DNA from: Moniliophthora roreri
Taxonomy: Eukaryota > Basidiomycota > Agaricomycetes > Agaricales > Marasmiaceae
Assembly (NCBI GenBank): GCA_001466705.2
Contig: LATX02000177.1
Coordinates: 207,340 to 271,339, forward strand
Length of the DNA stretch: 64,000 nucleotides
Reading direction: 5' to 3'
Made by a program: the position numbers and the translations under genes. The notes beneath the pieces are model-generated. The model ran no database searches. It was not told the DNA's origin and saw only the letters and a list, made by a program, of their open reading frames with translations. Every line of letters begins with the position of its first letter. The stretch's first letter is position 1. Of this stretch, positions 22,890 through 33,639 are shown piece after piece.

Positions 22890-24919
22890 CAAGTATTAGA
22901 GGGTTGAGAAGGCTGTGTTTCTCATTCTTGAACATGCAGGCCATCCTTCCATAGTAGAATTCATAGTGGAGTTCACACAACAGATGTCATAAGAAGATGC
23001 CAATTGTTCTGGGCTGAAGCATATTAAGCAACTGCAGTATTTCTTACAGGGAATGCTTGCTTGTACACTGCTTCATGACATTCAAAACATGTATGGCCAT
23101 TGCTATAGCAACCCAACCTACTGCTCTGTCAAAGAACAAAAGGACTTTGACTATATGCTGCAGCCTATGGATATTTAATATGCTAAACCACAACTTTTTA
23201 ACTAGGCTGTACAAGCTGTTAGTGATCAAGTACACTATGAAATAGAAAATCTTGCAGCCAGAGAACCAAAAAAAGCCACTCCAGGTCTTCCTTTGATACA
23301 ACCTTGACTTGCAGCCATAGAAAACAAACAAACATTAGTGAAGGGTGTTCAGACCATTACCCATGAGGATGTGTTATTATTCAACATCTCTGATCAAGTG
23401 AAGGTTTTCCAAGCTTGTTTACTTGTGGTTTGGTATCTTATGCAGAGTATGGCAGCTCCTTGAAAAAACAGAGAGGTTATTGTTCACAAATGAAGACCTC
23501 TAATTATAGTATTTGTTCCTTTATTCTAGAGCCTTATTTACTGCTCACCAATTCAAAAGGTTCAATTTGTGGCTATCAGTGCTTTCATCTAGGTCAGAAA
23601 TCATTTTGCTAATGGTTATTTTCAAATTCATATGAGTATCTGGCATCTGGCATGCAAGTCACACACTGACATGAGGAGACTTTACTGTCAACTCAGCTTA
23701 AGTGTTGCCTATAACACCTTATGTGAAGCACTCATCACAATAGGTGAGACAGGACACTGTCAAATGTGAGTTAAGATTAAGGAAGGGTTGGAGCAAGAGA
23801 TTGTTGTTGTTAAGTGTACTCTGGACAATATCCAGAGATATGCACCAAACTGGGAGGGGAAGATTGATGGAATGAGCCAATTTATCCATGGAACTGTGGG
23901 TACTGTTCAATTCCTTGAAGACTGTGCTGATAATGCTTTCAATCTTAAAGACCATTTGACATGTATTTATGAGAACAAGTGGGCCAGTGTCATGGTAAGC
24001 AAGTTATATAACAGCATTGACTGGAATTAATTACACTTATAAAGTCCAGTCCTTGCATGTCCTTTGGACTCTCATGGGTTTTGCACCTGAGCTTAAGTAA
24101 CCACTCCAACCAATACTCAAACAATTTTGGACAGTCCCAGGGCCTCAATCTGATGGAGTGGCAATTCATTGAATGCAAGAAGGGTGGAAAACCATTATTC
24201 AGCCTCTTGGGTGTAATAGGGAGCATGAGATAGAGACAATAGGTATGATGCAATGTCTGCATAACTTCTTTATGCAGATGGGTATTGAACCCAAGTATGC
24301 ATTCAAGTGTATCTCATGGGTCACCAGTGATAGTGGGTCTGTTCTAGTTATCAACCATGCTAAATGGTATTATTCTGTCTGGTATAATCACAATGATTCC
24401 AAATCTGACTTTAAGATCCTCTATAATGTCCTTGCGACACCCAAGGTCTTTCATATGCAGGCAATCAGTCAGAATATGATAGGACAGAACTATTATAGTA
24501 CCTCACCTACAAAGAATCCATTGGTGCTCTCACAGAGTGCTGATAAAGTCAACTTGAAGATTTCTACAGATTGGAAGGATGTCTTGAACTATTACCATCT
24601 CTCCCACTCCATGACACTCTTTTGGGAGGCACAGATACTTGACTGCTAGATGTAAGTGTTTTTAATTCAACATAGTTGGTTTTGGGTACTAATATATTGA
24701 CTAGATGTATACTCAGTCTTGACAAGTTCAGTAATATTGTCTCATATTTTCAACACCAGAGTAAAGGCAAACCACCTTCTTTTGAAGATCTTCTCAAGAA
24801 GGTAGATAACATTGTGCACCACTACATATCATATACTGCATATGACCAGGCACTCAATCTCAATATGAACAACTTGGCTCTAGAGAGTTTAAAGTTCAAA
24901 GTAGGCATGCCATTTACAC
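22890..24919 (+). pseudogene. DUF6589-like gene, 5' part (decayed, split by a retrotransposon)
   Basis: Protein-like pieces in order: AVFLILEHAGHPSIVEFIVE near 22906-22965, SVAYNTLCEALITIGE near 23700-23745, a CTLDNIQRYAPNWEGKIDGM block near 23817-23876, then a 158-codon open frame (24173-24649). That frame contains IIQPLGCNREHEIETIGMM, ATPKVFHMQAIS and the LFWEAQILDC block. A gt...ag intron is possible at 24655-24762. The next piece includes KPPSFEDLLKKVDNIVHHYIS. This order matches what I remember of the large basidiomycete DUF6589 family (function unknown). In-frame stops show it is dead. The reading breaks at 24919, where the old gypsy LTR begins, and resumes at 31981. Confidence 0.6.
24915..24919. 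repeat. Target-site duplication TACAC (left)
   Basis: tacac directly precedes the LTR and recurs at 31976-31980. Confidence 0.92.
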
Positions 24920-25361
24920 TGTTACAAATTCTCTCTGTTATGTATCCATGCTTCCCTTTCCCCTTGGACTTATTACACTTTTCTAGTTCCCTTTTCCTTT
25001 CTTACATATGCTTCTATCTCACATTAGACACATACACTTTCCTAGTTCCCTTCTCTCTCTCACACTTGTAATAGTGTTTTGTCAGTGTATACCAATAGAG
25101 TCAGATATTATGCATATTCAACTGATACTACTGCTTACATACAAACTTTACGTAGATATTGGATGTACTTATTTAAGCGCTCATACTATGGTCTAAGCTC
25201 TCCAGCTTGACCTGGTTAAATCTATCTACTTTGTGTCAATGTAACAATGGAAGGAACTCTGAACCTCAAAGGGCCTCTTTGAGCAAACTCAAACTTGACT
25301 TGTAACTCTGACTATAACATTAGAGTCATCTCTGGTGTTGTTGTGCAGGAGTAGCATAACA
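24920..25361 (+). repeat. 5' LTR of the old gypsy element
   Basis: 442 bp. TATTTAAG at 25170-25177 lies 33 nt before CAGCTTGACCT (25203-25213), the sequence complementary to the primer-binding site at 25364-25374. Ends TGTTAC...ataaca. Confidence 0.93.
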
Positions 25362-25404
25362 CAAGGTCAAGCTGATTAATTGCTGACCTATCAAGGTTTA
25401 GGCA
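25362..25404 (+). promoter_or_regulatory. Self-primer binding site and leader box (old gypsy)
   Basis: aaggtcaagctg directly after the LTR is complementary to CAGCTTGACCT in the LTR. It is followed by gacctatcaaggtttaggca, the small hairpin box (acct...aggt) seen in every element here. Confidence 0.7.
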
Positions 25405-26795
25405 TTCATCTAAGGAATCAAAACAACGATGAAACAGAGCAAACAACACATTGAACAAGACATCGCTGAAGCAGAAGAGCAGTGGTGTGGATTACAAACC
25501 CAATTGATATCAAGCCCTGGTGGACAAGCGATCCCACCATTAACTAGAGCTGCACAGAAGAGACTACTGACCCTCTCCCCCTCGCTCTCACAACAGAAGC
25601 AGTCTTAGGAAGAGACACCACCCAGTCCATTAAGAACAAGGAGAACCTTGACCCTACAATCCACAGTGTGTGGATTCAAAGAAGCAGGTTATAAAGGCTT
25701 TGAATTGCCACAGATATTGAAGAGAGAAGGATCTTCTACATCAGGCACCTCCACCAAATCTCCCAAAGAACAAGACCCCTTCCTTCCAGAGACTTCTGGA
25801 AACTCTGAAAAATAGCCCTCAAGCAAGGTACCTGTGATTGCCAATTGAGATGGCTGAAGAAAAGAAACTATCTGGAAGTGTGCCAAAAGGGGAACCCAGA
25901 GAGGAGATAACGATTGGAAGCATGGTGCCAGTACAAGTCATTGTGGAAAAAGAGATAAAAGCAGCTCTCCTATGAGTATTTATGAGAGAACAGAAGGAGG
26001 CAAAGAAGTTCTTATGAGAAGTGCTCCTTTATGTCAAACTAAACCTGAAAATGTTCACTATGGACCAAGCTAAGAAGCTGTTCCTGTTGTCATACATGAC
26101 AGATAGATCAGAGGAGTTTTGAAAGAACAACAAGACAGATCTCCTTCTCATAAGGGATGCAGAAGCCGAAAAGGTCTCATGGGTGGACTTTATTGAGGAG
26201 TTCAAAGTAGCATTTGAACCCCTGGATATAGCACTCAAAGCCCAAATGAAGCTCCAAGATCTAAAGATAAAGGAATAGGCCAATGAATACACCTATCGAT
26301 TCCAATTTCTAGCTAAACAGACAGAGTATAATGATGCAGCACAGATTGAAGCCTTTAAGCAGAGGTTACTAAAAAACCTCATGCTAAAGATCATGACTCA
26401 ACTGGAAGGGAAGCTGGAGACTATTAAAGACTAGATGACTGCTGCAACCTTGTTTGGTGAAAGTTGGAAGCAGGCTATGGAATATGGAAAGAAGTGGGAC
26501 AAAGACAATGGAAGAAAGCTCTAGAAGAGCTTCTGGAAGAAGGAAGGTACTTCAGTTTGCAAGATAAGCAAAGCGGACCAAAAGGAATACATGGCAAAAG
26601 GACTTTGCTTTCAATGCAGGAGGAGCAGACATAGGGTTAGAGATTGCCTGGAAAAAAAAGGAGGAACCCAAGAGGGAGGAGCTGAAGAAGATGACCAAAG
26701 AAGAAAGGTTTGCAAAGATCTGGGCTATTGTTGATGATCAAACAAAAGAAGAGAAGGAATTGCTTCTTGACCTTATAGAGAAAGAGGGTTTTTAA
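25405..26795 (+). pseudogene. gag: gag of the old gypsy element (heavily broken)
   Basis: Open pieces in several frames. An early Met at 25425 starts MKQSKQHIEQDIAEAEEQW. A capsid-type part runs near 25930-26450 (SWVDFIEEFKVAFEPLDIA, ANEYTYRFQFLAKQ) and is followed by a CCHC knuckle, CFQCRRSRHRVRDC, near 26607-26650. It ends LIEKEGF then TAA at 26793-26795, at the frameshift heptamer. Multiple stops and frame changes. Structural protein of the element; dead copy. Confidence 0.75.
26786..26792 (+). promoter_or_regulatory. -1 frameshift site G GGU UUU (old gypsy)
   Basis: GGGTTTT in phase before the gag stop TAA. Pol continues as GGG TTT TTA ATA TGG. A hairpin can form downstream between tggtg...gaga (26797-26809) and tctccacca (26816-26824). 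The slippery site survives although the genes are broken. Confidence 0.7.
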
Positions 26796-29700
26796 TATGG
26801 TGAAGGAGAATGACATCTCCACCACTGATCACTATCTCACACTTTGTACTAGCAAAAATTGATTGAAATTCTATGCACATTCCTCTACAGTACAAAGTGG
26901 GAAGTAAAACCATCGAAACCAAAGCTCTTCTTGATTCAGGAGCAGGAAGAAGGTTCATCAGTCCAAAAGATGCAAGAATGTTGAACAAGGACTGGAATAA
27001 ACTCCTGGAAAAAATAAAAGTATACAATGTTGATAGGCCCAAATAAAACTGCATGGATCTCCCATTCAGTTGGCCTCATGTTCACTATAGGAGAAAAGAC
27101 CTTCTATAAAGATTTTCTGATCTTTGTAATTGAAGAAGAAGAAATCATTCTTGGGTTACCATGGTTAAGAACCCATAACCTGAAGATAAACTGGCAAACT
27201 GGCGAAATGAAGTTTCCAGAACAAAGGAAGATAGCCATCAGAAGGTTCCATGGAGTCCTAGACAGAACTGATCCTGAAGTCCTCATCAGGGCTAAAATAA
27301 TGACTTCTCAAGAATTGGCACAAGCTAAGGAAGGACCAAAGTGAACTATCGAAGAGCTTGTACCACCCTATCTTGCTGAGTTCTATGGACACTTCAAGAA
27401 AGGGAAGTTGGAGAGATTCCCACCTTCAAGATCTTATGACCATGCAATTGGTCTGAAACCAGACTTCATGCCATGAGACTGAAAACTCTACCCTTTATCT
27501 CCAAAGGAGCAAGAAGAGCAGGACAAGTTCATTGAAGAAAATCTCCAGAAAGAATATATTCACCATTTGAAATCCTCTATGGCCTCACCATTCTTCTTTG
27601 TAGCAAAAAAAAGAGAAAGGAGTGCTTAGACTGACTCAGAACTATCGAAAGCTTAAAGAAGGAACTATAAAGAATGCATACCCACTACCCCTAGTATCCA
27701 ACCTCATCAATAAACTGAAAGGAGCATGAATCTTCAGTAAATTGGACCTAAGGAATGGTTACAACAACATTCAGATTAAGGATGGAGATCAATAAAAGGC
27801 CACCTTCAAAACAAACAAAGGGCTCTTTGAACCTATGGTAATGTTTTTCAGTCTTAGTAATTCACTAGCAACATTCCAGTCCTTTATGAATGACATTCTA
27901 TCAGATTTCATAGATGAGAGATGGTGCATTGTGTACATGCACAACATCCTGATTTTCTCAAAGAATCGAAAGACCCATCAGGAAAGAATATGCCAGCTTC
28001 TACAGCAAATTCTGGAACACAATTTGTACCTGAAGCCAGAGAAGTGTGAGTTTGACATTCATGAAGTAATATTCCTTAAAATAGTCATCTGACCCAGACA
28101 TATTGCCATGGACCCAGTTAAACTTGCAGAGACAGCCAAAGGGGTATGAGCCTTTTTAGGCTTCGGCAACTTCTACTAAAAGTTTATTAGATGATATTCA
28201 GATATAGCCAGGCTATTGAACAATCTCACAAAGAAGTTGCAAAAGTTTGAATGGACAGAAGTGTGTCAGAATGCCTTCGACTCACTAAAGAGGAAGTTCT
28301 TATCTGAGCCAATCCTGAAAATCCCCAACACTGAACAGCCATTCATTATTGAGGCAGATGCATCCAAGTGGGCAACAGGTGTGGTGCTACAACAGAAAGA
28401 GAGTAATGGCAAATGGCACCCATGCAGTTATCTTTCCAAGTTGCTCTCAGCCACCAAATAGAACTACAAAATATGTGACAGAGAACTACTAGCAATAGTC
28501 AGGGTGTTGACTGAATGGAGACATTATCTTATGGGAGGAAAACATAAAGTTGTGGTGCTCTCAGACTGCAAAAACCTGATGTATTTCAGAACAGCTCAGA
28601 AGCTGAATTGATGGCAGGCCAGATGGAGCCTTTTCCTTTCAGAATTTGACCTCACACTAATACACATACCTGGAAAACAGATGACACAAGCAGACACATT
28701 ATCTAGACAGTCGAATGAAAAGGAAAATGAAGATAATGATAACGAAGATGTCATCTTACTCCTGGATTGGCTTTTCATCAAAGGAATCAACATAGTGTTA
28801 GCGACAGAAGTTTGGGAACAATTGAGTCCAGATGACTTCCACAAGTCAGCCTTGGAAACATTACTAAACCAAGGTGTGCCACCAATCAAATCTGCACTAT
28901 CCAATTGGGAGATCAAGGACAACCTTTTATTTTTTCAAAGGAAAGGTCTATGTTCCTAACAATGATGATCTCCATTGTTCAATCATTAAAGAAATCCATG
29001 AAGGAAAGGGAGTCAGACACCCAGAACAGTGGAACACAGTAGAACAGGTTCAAAGAGACTTCTGGTGGCCAGGAATGACAAAATTCATCAAAAGCTTTAT
29101 TGATGGATGTGTACCTTGCTAGCAAAGTAAGACAAACACTCATTCCACCAGAACCCCGATACAGCCAATTGAAGCATCAAAATCTTCCTTTCCATTTCTG
29201 GTCTGTATGATAGACCTCATCACTGACTTACCTGTAGTTGATGGATCTGATAGTATTTTGGTCATGGTGGACCACTTGTCTACAAAGGGGGTAATTTTTA
29301 TCTCTTGCACCAAGACAATGGATGCCCCAGAGATTGCAGAACTATTACTCTAATATTTCTACAAATGATTTGGACTTCCAGACTGGATAATCTCTGACTG
29401 AGATCTGCACTTCACAGCAGAAGTGTTTCAGGAAATAGGAAAACAACTGCTTATCAAGCATTCAATGAGCACTGCATATCACTCTCAGACAGATGGAGAA
29501 ATGGAAAGAGTCAATCAGGAAATTGAGGTGTTCTTGAGAATCTTCTGCTTCAAGGAACAAACTAGATGGAAGGAGTACCTTCTGTTCACTGAATTAGCTC
29601 ATAACAACTGGACTCATTCTGTCATGAAGAAATCTCTGTTCTACCTGATGATGGAATATCACTCTAGAGCTCTCCCTATGACATTCAAGAAGACAAACAT

Positions 29701-30268
29701 CCCCTCTGTTGAAGAGAGATTGAACAAGATAAAGAAGGTACAGGAAGAGACATCAAGCCTTTTGGAGCTGGCTCGGCAACAAATAATAAGAAGGGAAAAG
29801 AAATGTCTGGATACATTCAAAGAAGGACAGAAAGTGTGGCTGGAAGGAAAGAACCTAATCATTGGATACCCAATGAAAAAACTTGCTCCAAAAAGAGAAG
29901 GACCCTTCAAAATTACCAAAGTATTGGGACTAGTAATGTACCAACTGCAACTGCCACCACAGTGGAAAATACATCTGGTGTTCCATGCTGCACTTCTATC
30001 TCCATTTAAAGAAACCGAGGCACATGGACTGAGTTTCACAGAACCTCCACCAGATCTGATCAAAGGGTTCAAAGAATATGAAGTGGAAGTGATCATAGGG
30101 CATTAACCAAAGAAACGACCACAAGAGTTTCTCATCTTGTACACCGGCTATAATTCATCTCATAACCAGTGGGTTGAAACTGAAGGGATAACCAATTGTC
30201 TGGAGCTCTATGAAGACTATATAAAGAAGCATAAGCTGAAGCCATTAAAACTCATTCCCACTGCTTAA
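26786..30268 (+). pseudogene. pol: pol of the old gypsy element (heavily broken)
   Basis: Order preserved: protease (ALLDSGAGRRFI near 26920), reverse transcriptase with its YMDD box altered to YMHNILIF (near 27937), RNase H (IEADASKWATGVVLQQ near 28350), integrase zinc site, integrase core (SQTDGEMERVNQE near 29486), GPF module and a chromodomain (SSHNQWVETEGITNCLELYE near 30157-30216). It ends at TAA 30266-30268, two bases before the ORF3A ATG. Numerous stops plus frameshifts; loss of both RT catalytic aspartates alone would kill it. Polyprotein for reverse transcription and chromatin-targeted integration. Confidence 0.88.
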
Positions 30269-30270
30269 AC

Positions 30271-31344
30271 ATGTCTACTTATGCATCTACTTCCACTTCT
30301 TCTTCTGGCTCTACTTCTAGTAGCTAGCCACAAGGACTCCTGAGCCCTACTCCTACAGAGGCTGGAGATAGAAGGTATGGCAAGAACATTACCTACCATT
30401 CATAGCCTCTGCCCAAACCTCTACCAACTCCTCCACCTCTTCAACTCCCAACAGTACAACCAGCAGATCAGGAATGCCACTAATCCTGACAACCAACTGG
30501 AACCCACAGTCAAAAGCCTTTTTTTCCTTCAGGCCCAATGAGACCTACTCAAGAAGATCACTCAGAGTTGTGAGCTGGAAATTGCAAATCAGGTCTTATT
30601 TGTGTAGAACTATGGACTTGGCCTTGAGGGGCCTGTAATAGTACTGTCTACCTTCCCTAATCATTCCCATTTGTCCATGCCTCTGCCCACAGATCCCCAA
30701 GCTCCTTCTGAGTATCCCAACCCCAATACTTTCTCTCTTCTCGACCACCTTGGATGATGAACCATGGGAACAGGTACCCCAGACCTTCCCTTGAACAGCT
30801 CTCCTCCCCTTTCAATCAGACCTCTGAACCTGCTCCAGACTACACCCTCCTTTATTCTGAACCCTCTCCTGATCCTGACATTAAACCGAAAATCAAGCAC
30901 ACTCTCAGACATGTCCCTCCTTTTGACACCCTCATCGTCAACTCTAGCAGTACAGTTTGCTTCTGAGGTAGAGGAAGGTGTGGTGGCTGGGGAAGGAGGG
31001 AAGGACAAGGGGAACCAGCCTCTGCCTCTGCTCAAGCACTGAGACTCTGAATCACTGAAAAACAGATTGCTATCACCAATGCCTATGAAATCACCCACAG
31101 AGAAACTGATGGAGCACATCTCTGCCTTATGTGCAAACTGGAGTGCCATCTCCTCTGAAACTGTCCAAGCTACTATTGCAAGCGATGCCTTGTCTATGCA
31201 CCTGGACATATCACTGTGGGGTGCACTCGATGAAGGTGGTCTATGAGACTTGCAAATGGAGAGTCTCATTCAGATAGTGGTGCTCTGTTGGACCATAACA
31301 ATTATGATGATGATGGGTATAACAATCTTGACAGAGAACAATGA
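30271..31344 (+). pseudogene. ORF3A of the old gypsy element (one frame, several stops)
   Basis: ATG at 30271 follows the pol stop by two bases. A single frame of 358 codons to TGA 31342-31344 carries the Ser/Thr/Pro-rich start, an RG-rich stretch (GRGRCGGWGRREGQG near 30970-31014) and the double zinc knuckle at 31123-31224, ending in an acidic DDDGYNNLDREQ tail. The N-terminal domain with the LLHLFN motif lies near 30435-30660, offset by an indel. Several TGA/TAG codons make it non-functional. Same length and layout as the copy at 59962-61041. Confidence 0.65.
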
Positions 31345-31522
31345 GCAGTTGTTTGTTGTTAACACAGAGGAGGAGAAGCAGGAGTTTGTGTTTATAGGGG
31401 TAAATCTGAAAAAGGTAACAATGACAGACCTTCATAGTGTGGAAGAGCAGATGGGTTGGTCCCTGGATGAGTTGCAAGATTACAATGCAGAACTCTATGG
31501 GGACAGGGAGTCTAGACCTTAA
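30764..31522 (+). pseudogene. ORF3B of the old gypsy element (two stops)
   Basis: The frame one base ahead of ORF3A is open at 30764-31042 and, after one TGA, through the zinc-knuckle region (ISALCANWSAISSETVQATI), then after another TGA through 31250-31522. The last part extends about 60 codons beyond the end of ORF3A and reads LFVVNTEEEKQEFVFIGVN. The matching part of the fragment at 60974-61324 is clearly similar. Part of the similarity inside the knuckle region could be a shadow of ORF3A; the extension beyond it cannot. Confidence 0.5.
31123..31224 (+). other. Double zinc-knuckle segment (old gypsy ORF3A)
   Basis: CLMCKLECHLL, stop, NC (CX2CX4HX4C with a TGA inside), then PSYY, then CX2CX6HX4C. 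All eight metal-ligand positions are preserved at 102-nt spacing despite the decay. Confidence 0.75.
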
Positions 31523-31533
31523 CAGAGAGGTAA

Positions 31534-31975
31534 TGTTACAAATTCCCTCTGTCATGTATCTATACTTCTCTTTCCCCTTGGACTTATTACACTTTCCTAG
31601 TTTCCTTTTTCTTTCTCACATATGCTTCTATCTCACATCGGACACATACACCTTTCCAGTTCCCTTCTCCCTCTCACACTTGTAATAGTGTTTCATCAGT
31701 GTATACTGATAGAGTTGGGTATTACACATATTCAACCGATACTACTGCTTACATATAAACTTTACATAGATATCAGATGTACTTATTTAAGTGCTTGTAC
31801 CATGGTCTAAGCTCTCTAGCTTGACCTGGTTAAATCTATCTACTTTGTGTCAATGGAACAATGGAAGGAACTCTAAACCTCAAAAGGCCTCTTTGAGCAA
31901 ACTCAAACTTGACTTGTAACTCTGACTATAACATTAGAGTCATCTCTGGTGTTGTTGTGCAGGAGTAGTGTAACA
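31534..31975 (+). repeat. 3' LTR of the old gypsy element
   Basis: 442 bp, same length as the 5' LTR. Preceded by the purine-rich aacagagaggtaa (31521-31533), a likely plus-strand primer. Ends gtgtaaca at 31975. Confidence 0.93.
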
Positions 31976-33510
31976 TACACCACTATTTACACAGGAGGAT
32001 AATAATATACACTGTCAACACCACACTCAGTTCAGCTCCTGTCAGTGGGAAACAACCTTCTAAACTGCAAGTTGAAGATATTAGATCTGAGATGCTGGTG
32101 AACAAGAAGTCATTGAAATCTAAACACTATGAAGAGGTTCCAGGATTCAATAGTAACTATGTACTTGTGAATGGAATACTTTCCAAAACTGAATACTTCT
32201 TTTGGATTAAGCTTGCATATGCTGTTCCAGAAGGTAATTTTAAACAAGTTTGGGAAATTATAAAGGCAAGTGATTTTACTTAAACTGATTTCTTCCTTCC
32301 TGATGAACATCTGTCCAGATATTGATGTTCATTTTCACTGGCAGTGGAAACACCAACTATCAAGACTTACTACTTGAGCTGTAGTGTCTCTTTAAGTATG
32401 AGACTAGCAAAAACTTGATGGATGCCTTATGGAGCAACATTCTCATAAAACTTACTGGTGAGCTCAGGAAATGGATTCCCACAGATCTCATACTGGAATA
32501 CTACAACCAATGGCTCAAGAATCTTGTTGACAAGAGTGATGGCACATTTGATAGCACATTCATGCAAAAGCTTATTTTACTGAACATTGACCTTTTCCTT
32601 TGCCTAAAAGAGGCATTTGAAGTTGCTGTGAATCTGCACTAGTGATTAAAGCTTCACACATCCCCTCATCTCTGAGACAAGTACAAAATGCTACTTACTA
32701 TGTATAGTGAGGATGAGTTACACACACTCAGACTAGGTTGTTCATTTGGCTGCACTGCAGTCAATCTGTTTAGCCATAGGGAAGAGCAATATGCTGACAC
32801 TCTTCCCAACCTTCTCAAAAAACATACTTTCCAGGTTGAACTTCTTCACAGGATTGATTTTGAATGAAGATCACTGCCACCAATATCTGAAAGTATAAAT
32901 ATGAATTGCAAGCCTCCTCTACTATCTATACCTCCTGCCAATACATCTACTCCCTTCTATAACCCCATACCTATGCATGTTGACTCTTCAAGCCCAATTC
33001 TGCCTCCATCTCCAACACTTGCAAGCAAATGTGATTCCAATGCCTTAAGTGATACCAGTAGTGGTTCTAGTTGTTCCAATGAAGATAAATTAGTAGAGGA
33101 TGATACTGAAAACATTATTGCTGTAGACAATCAGCTGGTTACAAAGGAATATTGCTCACATCTAAAGCTGAGTCCAGAATTGATGCCTTCAATTGATGAT
33201 GTGGGCTTACTGCTTGATGAGTGGTTGGATGATGAAGGGCTAGAAAAAATAGAAGGAGAAACTAAAACCAAAAGTGGTGATGAGTTTGAGGACAATTAGT
33301 CACTACCAGTATATGCATTTGAATCAGTATCAGTAATACAGAGTCCAGTAGCATGTACCATTGTCTCCAAGTTGACCCACAAGTTTTATATTGAGGACAA
33401 TACCCTGAAGACACTTCTGCCACACTTTGCAGAAGAATTGCCTTTTTATACTTTGCAGGTCATTCTTGTGCAGGCTCTGGAACCTTGCATGTCATTCAAC
33501 GACTTTGATT
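31976..33510 (+). pseudogene. DUF6589-like gene, 3' part (decayed)
   Basis: After the TACAC duplication the reading resumes: RSEMLVNKKSLKSKHYEEV (32085-32141), an open frame to 32283, then ADIDVHFHWQW near 32317, LELQCLFKYETSKNLMDAL near 32365, and LILEYYNQWLKNLVDKSDGT (32481-32540). Next come LRLGCSFGCTAVNLFSHREE near 32729 and an acidic Ser-rich tail (32901-33299) that continues in frame past one TAG to TGA 33508-33510. This corresponds to the conserved C-terminal half of DUF6589-type proteins as I remember them, confirming that one gene was split by the retrotransposon. Function of the family unknown. Confidence 0.6.
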
Positions 33511-33639
33511 GATTAGACCTAGTGTTTGTAGTGTCTTCCAGGACTTGTGGGAGTGATGACAGTGGGATTTCTGAAGGTGGACTCAAGGACATGATGGATT
33601 TGTCTTCAGAGTCACTCTCAGTACAAGCTTTCAATTTTT

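Larger units (their letters stand above)
24920..31975 (+). mobile_element. Complete old Ty3/gypsy chromodomain retrotransposon (plus)
   Basis: Two 442-bp LTRs (24920-25361 and 31534-31975) and the 5-bp target-site duplication TACAC define a 7,056-bp element inside the DUF6589-like gene. Internal order: self-primer binding site, gag, pol, ORF3A/ORF3B. The LTRs differ at about 40 positions, almost all C/T or G/A, and CpG is nearly gone, so the copy is old. Every gene carries stops, and catalytic residues are changed. Its LTR family also supplies the solo LTR at 6143-6579 and the fragment at 61365-61464. Confidence 0.95.

Noticed and set aside
31241..31555. A 104-codon minus-strand frame over the end of ORF3 and the LTR start
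   Set aside because: It spans the gene-LTR boundary and has low-complexity Leu/His runs; a shadow frame.
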